A DNA stretch of 64,000 nucleotides from GCA-2731375 sp964590195. Its GTDB lineage: Bacteria; Pseudomonadota; Alphaproteobacteria; GCA-2731375. The stretch is taken from NCBI GenBank assembly GCA_964590195.1, contig CAZPWJ010000011.1:1-64000 (forward strand), written 5' to 3'. Below the pieces are notes generated by a model, which saw only the letters and a list, made by a program, of their open reading frames with translations, did no database searches and was not told where the DNA came from. Below are positions 50,401 to 58,238 of this stretch, piece by piece. Position numbers and translations under genes: made by a program. Within the stretch, counting starts at the first letter, position 1. Each line of letters opens with the position of its first letter.

Positions 50401-51444
50401 ATGCGTGCAGCTATATTCGAGGCGCCGGGCCAACCTTTGCTCATTGGCGAGGTCGAGACGCCCAAACCGCTACCAACCGATCTGTTGGTCAAGGTCAAGA
50501 ATTGCGGCATCTGCGGCACTGACCTGCATCTCTCCGCCGTGACCGACCGCTCGGGCGGCATGGCGCCGCTGGATACGGGCGCCATTATGGGCCACGAATT
50601 TTGCGGCGAGGTGGTCGAAGTCGGCGCCCAGGCGCCCGGCGGCTGGCACGAAGGCGACCGTATCTGCGCCCTGCCCTACATCGCCTGCGGTCACTGCCTG
50701 GAATGCCTGGACGGACGCGGCCACCGCTGCCGCGACGCCATCTTCGGCGGTCTGGGACAGCTTGGCGGCGCCTATGCGGACTATGTCCGGGTCGGCGGCG
50801 CGGAAGCACTTGCCCTGCCCAGCGGCGTTGACTATCAGGCCGGCGCCCTGGTGGAACCGCTATCGGTGGGTCTGCATGCGGTACGCGCGGCACAACTGAG
50901 TCCGGGAGACGCCGTATTGATTGTCGGGGCCGGGCCCATTGGTTTGGCGGTGGCGCTGTGGTGCAGATTCTTTGGTGCCCGACATGTGGTGATCTCGGAT
51001 CTGCTGGCGGGCCGACTGGACAAGGCCGCCGCCATGGGCGCGACCGACGGCATTGATGCCAGCAGCGAAAATGTCATTGGCCGCTACAAGCAGATCGCCG
51101 GCAACCGTCCCGACGTGGTGTTCGATTGCGTCGGCGTGCCGGGCAGCCAGCAACTGGCGATGGACTATGCGCCCATGAACGGACGTCTGGTGGTGGCTGG
51201 CGTCTGCATGCGGCCCGACAACATCATGCCGGTCAAGGCCATCACCAAGGAACTCAACGTGCGCTACGTCTATATGTACGAGCGGCGGGATTTCGAACTG
51301 GCCCTGGAGATGCTGGACCGGGGCCGCATCGACGCTGGCGCCATGGTCACCGACGTAGTCGGCTTCGATGCGTTTTCCGCCGCCTTCGAAGATCTGAAAA
51401 CGCCCTCCCATCAATGCAAGATCCTGCTCGACCCTGATGCTTAG
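50401..51444 (+). CDS. Zinc-containing alcohol dehydrogenase (threonine/polyol dehydrogenase type)
   Basis: The protein has 347 residues. The catalytic-zinc segment is CGICGTDLHLS, followed by GHEFCGEVVEVG. The structural zinc cysteines are in CGHCLECLDGRGHRC. The NAD-binding loop is VLIVGAGPIGLAVALW. Such MDR enzymes oxidise secondary alcohols, threonine, butanediol or sorbitol-like polyols; which one is not clear. It heads a plus-strand run and overlaps the next gene by 8 nt. The start has GGAAGAG upstream. Confidence 0.88.
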   Translation: MRAAIFEAPGQPLLIGEVETPKPLPTDLLVKVKNCGICGTDLHLSAVTDRSGGMAPLDTGAIMGHEFCGEVVEVGAQAPGGWHEGDRICALPYIACGHCLECLDGRGHRCRDAIFGGLGQLGGAYADYVRVGGAEALALPSGVDYQAGALVEPLSVGLHAVRAAQLSPGDAVLIVGAGPIGLAVALWCRFFGARHVVISDLLAGRLDKAAAMGATDGIDASSENVIGRYKQIAGNRPDVVFDCVGVPGSQQLAMDYAPMNGRLVVAGVCMRPDNIMPVKAITKELNVRYVYMYERRDFELALEMLDRGRIDAGAMVTDVVGFDAFSAAFEDLKTPSHQCKILLDPDA

Positions 51445-53137
51445 GGCACTTTTGGCGCTTGCTCTGACGGCATTCCTGGCTGCTTGCGATGAACCACCCG
51501 AGCAAGCCGCGGTAAAAGGCTCCGCCGAGCTGAAGGCGCACGGCAAGCTCTTCACCAAGGAGGTCCTGACCCCCCTGCCCGGCGTCCATGTGGCGGTCGG
51601 TTACGGCCTGGCCAACGTCATCATGATCGAGGGCGACGACGGCGTCATTATTGTCGACACCCTGGAAAGCCGCAGCCGCGCGGCGGAGGCCCTGGCGGCT
51701 TTGCGCAAGGTCAGCGCCAAACCGGTCCAGGCGATCATCCTGACCCATAACCATGCCGACCACATCTATGGCGCCCAGGTTTTCGCCGGCGGCAGGGACA
51801 TACCCGTATATGCCCACAACAGCACCTCGGCCCATATCGACCGCATCATCAATGTTCTGGTCAATACCATCTACCGCCGCAGCATGGCCATGTTCGGGCA
51901 GCTGCTGCCCGAGGGCCAGGTGTTGAACGCCGGCATCGGCCCCGATCTGAAAACGGTCACGCAAGAGCTTGCCCTGCTGCGGCCCACAAAGACCTTCGAT
52001 AAACGTCTCGACGCCACCATTGCCGGCGTGAAACTGCAACTGCGTCATGCGCCGGGCGAGACCGACGACCAATTGCTGGTCTGGCTGCCGGAACGGAAGA
52101 TCCTGCTGCCCGGCGACAACATCTACCAGACCTTTCCCAATCTCTACACCATTCGCGGCACCAGGCACCGGGACATCACGCAATGGGTTCGCAGCCTGGA
52201 CATGATGCGTGACCTGGGCGCGGAGGCCTTGATCCCATCGCACACCCGCCCCCTGGTGGGCCGGGAGCGAATAGCGGAAACCCTGACCGCCTACCGGGAC
52301 GCCATGCAGTACGTACTTGATCAGACCGTGCGCGGCATGAACCTTGGAATGGGGCCGGAGGAATTGGTCGATTTCGTCCATCTGCCGAAGCACCTGGCCA
52401 AACACCCCTGGCTGGTGGAACATTACGGCACGGTGCGCTGGTCCGTTCGCGCCGTCTTCAACGGCTATCTGGGCTGGTTCAGCGGCGATGCGGTCGATTT
52501 GGACCCTTTGCCGCCAGGGCAGCGTGCCCAACGCCTGCAAGCGGCCTTCGCCGACGGCAAGCCGCTGGCCGATCAGGCCCGGGCGGCCCTGGCCTCGGGG
52601 GATTATCAATGGGCCAGCGAACTGGCCCGTCATTGGCTGCGGATCGAGCCAAAATCAGAGGCCGCGCGCGAAACCATGGCGGCGGCCCTGACGGCCATGG
52701 CGGAAGGCAGCGGCAATCCCAATGCCCGCAGCTGGTATCTGACCCAGGCCCAGGAGCTGCGCGGCACCCTGGTCATCGGCAAGCCCGATCCGTCACTGCT
52801 GCCGGCCGATATGCTCGACAGTCTACCCATTGGCCCCTTCATGGCGGGCATGTCGACACGGCTGAAGGCGGAGGATGCCTTGCAGACGGACCTGCTGGCC
52901 CGTTTTGAATTCACCGACGAGGACCGGATATTCTCGATGCATATCCGCCGGGGCGTCGCCGCGCTTCGCGAAGTCGCCGTGCCTGACCCCGATATTCATA
53001 TCCGGACCACGGCACGCACCTGGAAACGCATCGTCACCAAACAGCGCAATCCGGCCCTGGCCTATGCCAGCGACGAATTGGCGGTAACCGGCGGCGTCGT
53101 CAACGTGGCGAAATTTCTCACCCTGTTCGAACGCTGA
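51437..53137 (+). CDS. Alkylsulfatase-like metallo-beta-lactamase lipoprotein
   Basis: The protein has 566 residues. The signal sequence ends in LAAC (Cys17), so it is probably a lipoprotein. The metal motif is ILTHNHADHIYGAQ; LPGDNIYQTFPNLYTIRGTRHRDITQW resembles the alkylsulfatase (SdsA1-like) block, with Asp where the usual Glu ligand stands. A dimerisation helical region and a C-terminal SCP2-like domain follow, as in SdsA1. Hydrolysis of an alkyl sulfate or related ester is likely; the substrate and stereospecificity are open. It overlaps the alcohol dehydrogenase gene by 8 nt, so the freed alcohol could be oxidised by its neighbour (inference). Confidence 0.8.
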   Translation: MLRALLALALTAFLAACDEPPEQAAVKGSAELKAHGKLFTKEVLTPLPGVHVAVGYGLANVIMIEGDDGVIIVDTLESRSRAAEALAALRKVSAKPVQAIILTHNHADHIYGAQVFAGGRDIPVYAHNSTSAHIDRIINVLVNTIYRRSMAMFGQLLPEGQVLNAGIGPDLKTVTQELALLRPTKTFDKRLDATIAGVKLQLRHAPGETDDQLLVWLPERKILLPGDNIYQTFPNLYTIRGTRHRDITQWVRSLDMMRDLGAEALIPSHTRPLVGRERIAETLTAYRDAMQYVLDQTVRGMNLGMGPEELVDFVHLPKHLAKHPWLVEHYGTVRWSVRAVFNGYLGWFSGDAVDLDPLPPGQRAQRLQAAFADGKPLADQARAALASGDYQWASELARHWLRIEPKSEAARETMAAALTAMAEGSGNPNARSWYLTQAQELRGTLVIGKPDPSLLPADMLDSLPIGPFMAGMSTRLKAEDALQTDLLARFEFTDEDRIFSMHIRRGVAALREVAVPDPDIHIRTTARTWKRIVTKQRNPALAYASDELAVTGGVVNVAKFLTLFER

Positions 53138-53188
53138 AGGGTAGTGCTAGTCTCCGCGACAGATTCCGAAACATAGGTAGATATCAAA

Positions 53189-53950
53189 ATGGACTTAGGA
53201 TTGAAGGGCAGACGGGCCATGGTCACCGGCGGCAGCAGGGGCATTGGCCGGGCCATCGCCAACCGGCTGGCCATGGAAGGGGCCGATGTGGCGATCTGTG
53301 CCCGCAATGGCGATGAAGTCGCCGAAGCCGTGACCGCCCTGCAAGGCATGGGCGTGCGAGCCACCGGCGACGCCGTCGACGTCAGCGACGGCCCGGCCCT
53401 GAAAGCCTGGATCGACAGCGCCGCAAATGAGCTGGGCGGCCTGGATATCCTGGTGCCGAATGTATCCGCCATGGCCGGCGAGCATACCGAGGAAGCCTGG
53501 CGCGGCGCCTTTGAAATCGACGTCATGGGCACCATCAATACGGTCGATGCGGCCCTGCCCTATCTGGAAAAATCCGACGCCGGCGCCATCGTCACCATCA
53601 ATTCCGTCGCCGCCCTGCAATATTTCGGCGGCGTGCGCCCCTACAACACGTTGAAGGCCGCCCTGGTCAATCACATGTCGAACCTGGCCCACCAACTGGC
53701 GCCCAAGGGCATCCGCGTCAACTCCGTCTCTCCCGGCACGATCTATTTCAAGGGCGGCGTCTGGCATACGCGCGAAGTGGAAACGCCGGAAATCTATAAA
53801 GGCGCCCTGGCCATGAATCCCATGGGCCGCATGGGCACGCCGGAAGAAGTCGCCAATGCCGCGGTGTTTCTGTGCAGCCCCATGGCCAGCTTCATATCGG
53901 GCAGCAATCTGCTGGTCGACGGCGCCATGACGCCCAGCGTGCAGTACTAA
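53189..53950 (+). CDS. SDR-family oxidoreductase, copy 1 of a tandem pair
   Basis: The protein has 253 residues. The cofactor loop is TGGSRGIGRAI, catalytic Ser in NSVAALQ, and Tyr/Lys in RPYNTLKAAL. The ending GSNLLVDGAMTPSVQY is family-usual. The loop before the active site (VPNVSAMAGEHTEEAW) replaces the common NNAG with PNVS. It is one of two adjacent genes of equal length (762 nt) and no alignment gaps, about 70% identical by eye, so they arose by tandem duplication. The reaction is unknown. Confidence 0.88.
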   Translation: MDLGLKGRRAMVTGGSRGIGRAIANRLAMEGADVAICARNGDEVAEAVTALQGMGVRATGDAVDVSDGPALKAWIDSAANELGGLDILVPNVSAMAGEHTEEAWRGAFEIDVMGTINTVDAALPYLEKSDAGAIVTINSVAALQYFGGVRPYNTLKAALVNHMSNLAHQLAPKGIRVNSVSPGTIYFKGGVWHTREVETPEIYKGALAMNPMGRMGTPEEVANAAVFLCSPMASFISGSNLLVDGAMTPSVQY

Positions 53951-53955
53951 GCGGC

Positions 53956-54717
53956 ATGGACCTGCGGCTAAAGGGCCGAAAGGCCATGGTCACCGGCGCC
54001 ACCAAGGGTATCGGCCGGGCCATCGCCGAACGCCTGGCAACGGAAGGCGCCGATCTGGCGATCTGCGCCCGTAACGGCGACGATGTGGCGGAAACCGTCG
54101 CCGCCTTGCAAGACATGGGCGTACGGGCCACGGGCGCCGCCGTCGATGTAGGCGATGAAGCGGCCCTGCGGGCCTGGATCGACGCTGCGGCGAACGAACT
54201 GGGCGGCCTGGATGTGCTGGTGCCGAATGTCTCGGCCATCGTCGTCGGCAATAGTGACGAGGCCTGGCGCGGTGCCTTCGATGTCGACATCATGGGTACC
54301 ATCCATACGGTCGATGGGGCCCTGCCCTATTTGGAACAATCAGACGCCGGCGCCATTGTCGGCATCAGCACTGTTTCGGCCCTGTTTCATTTCGGCGGCG
54401 TGCGCGCCTACAACGCCATGAAAATGGCCCTGATCAACTATCTGTCCAATCTGGCCCACGAACTGGCGCCCAGGGGCATCCGCGTTAATACGGTTTCTCC
54501 CGGCACGATCTATTTCGAGGGCGGCGTACAGCATCAGCGCGAAGTGGAAACGCCGGAGCTGTTCCAATCCGTGCTGGAGAAGATCCCCATGGGGCGCATG
54601 GGCACGCCGCAGGAAGTCGCCGATGCCACGGTGTTTCTCTGTAGCCCCCTGGCCAGCTATATTGTCGGCAGCAATCTTTTGGTCGACGGCGGCCTGACAC
54701 CCAGCGTGCAATATTAA
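53956..54717 (+). CDS. SDR-family oxidoreductase, copy 2 of a tandem pair
   Basis: The protein has 253 residues from the ATG at 53956, 5 nt after the copy 1 stop; a longer frame reads back into copy 1. The cofactor loop is TGATKGIGRAI, active-site Ser in ISTVSALFHF and Tyr/Lys in RAYNAMKMAL. It differs from copy 1 mainly in the residues lining the substrate pocket (for instance VVGNSDEAW versus MAGEHTEEAW, and HQREVETPELFQ versus HTREVETPEIYK). The pair could handle two related substrates or form a heteromer. Confidence 0.88.
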   Translation: MDLRLKGRKAMVTGATKGIGRAIAERLATEGADLAICARNGDDVAETVAALQDMGVRATGAAVDVGDEAALRAWIDAAANELGGLDVLVPNVSAIVVGNSDEAWRGAFDVDIMGTIHTVDGALPYLEQSDAGAIVGISTVSALFHFGGVRAYNAMKMALINYLSNLAHELAPRGIRVNTVSPGTIYFEGGVQHQREVETPELFQSVLEKIPMGRMGTPQEVADATVFLCSPLASYIVGSNLLVDGGLTPSVQY

Positions 54718-54764
54718 TCGAACCGTTATTGAGAAAACCGTTATTCGTAGAGAGGAACAAGGCC

Positions 54765-55706
54765 ATGGCCATGAAACCGCAGTTGGTTGAATTGTTGGAA
54801 GCGATGAAGGCCCTGGGCCTCAAGCCCATGCACGAGTTAAGCCCGGTCGATGCCCGCCAGCAGATGGAGGACGGCGTCCGCGCCCGCAACAATCCGCCCC
54901 TTGAGCTTGGCGGTATCGAAGAACAGACCGTGCCTGGTCCCGCCGGCGACATTCCTGTCCGGGTCTATCGGCCGCAAGGTGTAACGGAACCGGTAGGCGC
55001 CCTGGTTTATTACCATGGCGGCGGCCATGTGATCGGCAGCATGGACACCCATGACTACGCCTGCCAGGCGATCTGCCGGGATGCGGGCATCGTGGTGATG
55101 TCCGTGGACTACCGTATGGGACCGGAGGCGAAATTCCCCGCCGCCGTGGATGACTGCTATGCCGCCACCAAATGGCTGTCCGACAATGCCGATAGCATGG
55201 GCGTCCGCGCCGACCGGATCGCGGTGGGCGGCGACAGCGCGGGCGGCAACCTGGCCCTGGTGACCTCGCTGCTGGCTCGCGATGACGCGGAAGGCCCGGC
55301 AATCGCCTATCAATTGCTGGTCTATCCGGTGATGGACTACACCGGCGGCACGCCGAGCTACGAGACCTATGGCAACGGCTACGGGCCGCTGGTTGCCGAA
55401 TCCGTGCCCTGGTTCCGGAAACATTATCTCACCTCCGATGGCGACCTGGCGGATTGGCGCGCCTCGCCCGGCAGGGCCGAGTCTTTTGCTGGGTTACCAC
55501 CGACCCTGCTGATCTCGGCGCAATGCGATATCCTGGCCCATGAAGGCCGCGAATGCGCCGAACGCCTGAACGCCGAAGGGGTCGCCTGCGAGCATGTGGA
55601 TTTCGAAGGCATGATCCACGCCTTTTTCTCCATGGCGCCGCTACTGGATGATTCCATCGCGGCCCAGGCCTTGGCGGCGGAGCGCCTCAAAGCGGCCTTG
55701 TCCTAG
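54765..55706 (+). CDS. HSL-family alpha/beta hydrolase (esterase)
   Basis: The protein has 313 residues from the ATG at 54765 with AGAGGAACAAGG upstream. HGGGHVIGS is the oxyanion-hole motif and GDSAGGNLAL holds the nucleophile Ser. The Asp and His of the triad are in SAQCDILAHEGR and FEGMIHAFFS. This is the hormone-sensitive-lipase family of bacterial esterases, predicted cytoplasmic. It hydrolyses short-chain esters or amides of small molecules. It lies 47 nt after the SDR pair, and its substrate may be a xenobiotic ester. Confidence 0.85.
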   Translation: MAMKPQLVELLEAMKALGLKPMHELSPVDARQQMEDGVRARNNPPLELGGIEEQTVPGPAGDIPVRVYRPQGVTEPVGALVYYHGGGHVIGSMDTHDYACQAICRDAGIVVMSVDYRMGPEAKFPAAVDDCYAATKWLSDNADSMGVRADRIAVGGDSAGGNLALVTSLLARDDAEGPAIAYQLLVYPVMDYTGGTPSYETYGNGYGPLVAESVPWFRKHYLTSDGDLADWRASPGRAESFAGLPPTLLISAQCDILAHEGRECAERLNAEGVACEHVDFEGMIHAFFSMAPLLDDSIAAQALAAERLKAALS

Positions 55707-55716
55707 GTGCCCGCGG

Positions 55717-56943
55717 CTAGCTGCCGCTTGGAAGCTGATCGAACGGCAACTCCTTGTCGACGCGGATATCGGCGGGCAGGCCAAGCACCCGTTCCGAGAT
55801 GATATTGCGCAGAATTTCGTCCGAGCCCGCCGCGATCCGGCCGCCCGGGGCATCCAGCAATGCCTGTTGATACATGGCCCGCATCGGCGCCATATCAGGG
55901 TCCATCATGCCGCCGCCCATATCCAGAAGATCCATGCCGAAATGGGCGATCTCCTGCCGGCGGAAGCTGGTAACCAGCTTAGAAATGGAATTCTCCGGCC
56001 CCGGCCGCTCGCCCCGCGACAGCGCCGTCATCAGGCGCGCCCGGATCAATTTCACGCCCTGTTCCTTGATATACCAATCGGCAAGCTTTTCACGGATCGC
56101 CCCATCGGTGATCGCGGGGCCGTTTTCCAATTCGGTCATCCGAACCAGATCGAAAATCTCCTCGAAATTGGGCGCTGGTCGGACGCCGGAGCTGACCCGT
56201 TCATTCATCAAGGTTGTGATGGCGACCTGCCAGCCCTGTCCCACATCGCCAAGGCGCTGGCTGTCGGGGATACGCAGATCGGTCATGAAGACCTCGTTGA
56301 AATTCGAATAGCCCGAAATCTGTCGGATCGGTCGGACTTCAATGCCCGGCGATTTCATGTCGAGGAAGAAATAAGTCAGGCCCTTGTGCTTGGGCGCATC
56401 CGGATCGCTGCGCGTGACCAAAATCGCCATATCCGCGTAATGGGCACCCGAGGTCCAGATTTTCTGACCGTTGATAATCCAGTCATCACCGTCACGTACC
56501 GAGCGGGTGCGCAGGCCAGCGAGATCCGAACCGGCAGCGGGTTCGGAAAACAACTGACACCAGATTTCATCGCCGCGCAGGGTGGCCGGCACATAGCGTT
56601 GTTTTTGTTCCTCGGTCGCATAGGTCAGCATGGTCGGCACCGCCATGCCGTGGCTGATGTTGAAAATTGGCGGCGGGATCAGAAAGTTGGTTTCTTCCTC
56701 GGCAAATATGATCTGCTGCAGTCGCGTATCGCCACGGCCGCCATATTCCTTTGGCAAGGCGATGCCGGAAAACCCGCCGGCGAATTTTGTCGCCTCCCAG
56801 GCCTTTGCCGCCGGGATCAACTCCGGTTCGCCGCGCTTATACTTATAGACCTTGCCGGGCGCCTTGCGCTCGGCATTGTTGTCCAGCCAGGCGCGGGCCT
56901 CGGCACGAAATTCGGCTTCTTGTGGTGTATCGTTGAAATCCAT
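55717..56943 (-). CDS. Acyl-CoA dehydrogenase family protein, larger subunit type
   Basis: The protein has 408 residues. It opens MDFNDTPQEAEFRAEARAWLDNN, and has KFAGGFSGIALPKEYGGRG, QLFSEPAAGSDLAGLRTRSVRDGDDWIINGQKIWTSGAHYAD (FAD/acyl-CoA-binding) and a C-terminal GGRIAAGSDEILRNIISERVLGLP. The last Glu in GSDEI fits the catalytic-base region. It is 5 nt after its partner gene. The pairing with a shorter ACAD suggests a heteromeric alpha2beta2 enzyme like those of steroid or CoA-thioester side-chain oxidation. Substrate unknown. Confidence 0.88.
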   Translation of the reverse strand: MDFNDTPQEAEFRAEARAWLDNNAERKAPGKVYKYKRGEPELIPAAKAWEATKFAGGFSGIALPKEYGGRGDTRLQQIIFAEEETNFLIPPPIFNISHGMAVPTMLTYATEEQKQRYVPATLRGDEIWCQLFSEPAAGSDLAGLRTRSVRDGDDWIINGQKIWTSGAHYADMAILVTRSDPDAPKHKGLTYFFLDMKSPGIEVRPIRQISGYSNFNEVFMTDLRIPDSQRLGDVGQGWQVAITTLMNERVSSGVRPAPNFEEIFDLVRMTELENGPAITDGAIREKLADWYIKEQGVKLIRARLMTALSRGERPGPENSISKLVTSFRRQEIAHFGMDLLDMGGGMMDPDMAPMRAMYQQALLDAPGGRIAAGSDEILRNIISERVLGLPADIRVDKELPFDQLPSGS

Positions 56944-56948
56944 CGCCC

Positions 56949-58079
56949 TTACTCCTCACCGACGCTGTTGCGAGCTTCAAGTTGGCTGATCAGCCGGTCT
57001 TTCCAAACCCGTTCGCCGCCCAAGGCGAGGGAAAGCAATTTAGCCCGCCGATAGTAGAGGTGACAGTCGAACTCCCAGGTAAAGCCCATGCCGCCATGGG
57101 TTTGAATATTCTCCCGAGCCGCCAAATTATAGGCCTCGCTGGCCGCGACACGCGCCGCCGCCGCCGCCGTTGGCAGATCGGGCGCGTCCGCCGCAAGCGC
57201 CCAGGCACCGTAATAGGCATTGGCGCGGGCCAGTTCCGTCGCAACGTAGATATCCGCCAGCTTATGCTTGATTGCCTGGTACGAACCGATCGCGCGTCCA
57301 AAGGCGAAACGGTTCCTGGCATAGTCCGCCGCCATATCGAGACATGCCTGGGCACCGCCAACCTGCTCGAACGCCATCAGGATCGCGGCGCGGTTGAAAA
57401 CCGCCCTCGTGATCGTCCAGCCCTCGCCGGGCTCCCCAAGCGGCTCGGCGGCGGCCCCCGCGAATGTGATCTCCGCGTGCGATCTGGTTGGGTCGATCAT
57501 CTCCACGGGCTTGCGGCTGACGCCATCGCCGTCAAGATCGACAAGGAAAAGCGATGGATCGCCGCCGCTTGCCGTATTCGCCAAAACAATGGCGAAATCG
57601 GCGACGTCACCATCCGCCACCGGCACCTTCGTCCCCTCGATCACGCCGCCGCTTGCGTGAGTTTTTATCGACGCCGCGCTGGCAAGGCCGATGCCCTCCG
57701 CCACGGCCATGCAGCCGATCCGCTCGCCCATCGCAAGGGCCGGCAGATATTCCTGCTTTTGGTCCTCGCTGCCCGCCATCAACAATGCTTCCGCCGCCAT
57801 ATAGACGGAGGAGGAAAACGGCGTCGGCGCCAGGCTTCGCCCCAATTCCTCGGCAATAACGCACAAGTCCTCGCCGCTCAGGCCGGCACCGCCGTATTCC
57901 TCAGGGATGGCGGTTCCGATCCAACCGAGCTCGGCCATGCCGCGCCAAAGTCCCTCGTCATAGGATATTGCATCGTCTTCAAGAACCGCGCGCACGGCGG
58001 CCGGCGTTGATCTGTCGCCCAAGAATCTCTTCGCCTGATCGCGTAACAAATACTGTTCTTCTGAAAAATCGAAATTCAT
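56949..58079 (-). CDS. Acyl-CoA dehydrogenase family protein, smaller subunit type
   Basis: The protein has 376 residues. MNFDFSEEQYLLRDQAKRFLGDRS and IGTAIPEEYGGAGLSGEDLCVIAEELGRSL are typical N-terminal ACAD segments. The C-terminal part GGMGFTWEFDCHLYYRRAKLLSLALG differs from the usual IYEGTxxI block, so catalysis may rest on the partner. It is the first of two overlap-spaced genes; the plus-strand neighbour, a flavin oxidoreductase, is divergent. The start has AGGCGGGGACGG upstream. Confidence 0.85.
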   Translation of the reverse strand: MNFDFSEEQYLLRDQAKRFLGDRSTPAAVRAVLEDDAISYDEGLWRGMAELGWIGTAIPEEYGGAGLSGEDLCVIAEELGRSLAPTPFSSSVYMAAEALLMAGSEDQKQEYLPALAMGERIGCMAVAEGIGLASAASIKTHASGGVIEGTKVPVADGDVADFAIVLANTASGGDPSLFLVDLDGDGVSRKPVEMIDPTRSHAEITFAGAAAEPLGEPGEGWTITRAVFNRAAILMAFEQVGGAQACLDMAADYARNRFAFGRAIGSYQAIKHKLADIYVATELARANAYYGAWALAADAPDLPTAAAAARVAASEAYNLAARENIQTHGGMGFTWEFDCHLYYRRAKLLSLALGGERVWKDRLISQLEARNSVGEE

Positions 58080-58238
58080 GCCGTCCCCGCCTAACCGGAA
58101 TTTTCGGAATTATCTGAAATCGCTCTGACCATATTATTTTGGCGCCATCAAGCAATGCAATCCTGGAATGCGCGGCGGACATTGATACGCCGTAAAATAT
58201 GCTGCATCGTGGCAAGGTAAAAAGTAAACGAGGACGTC

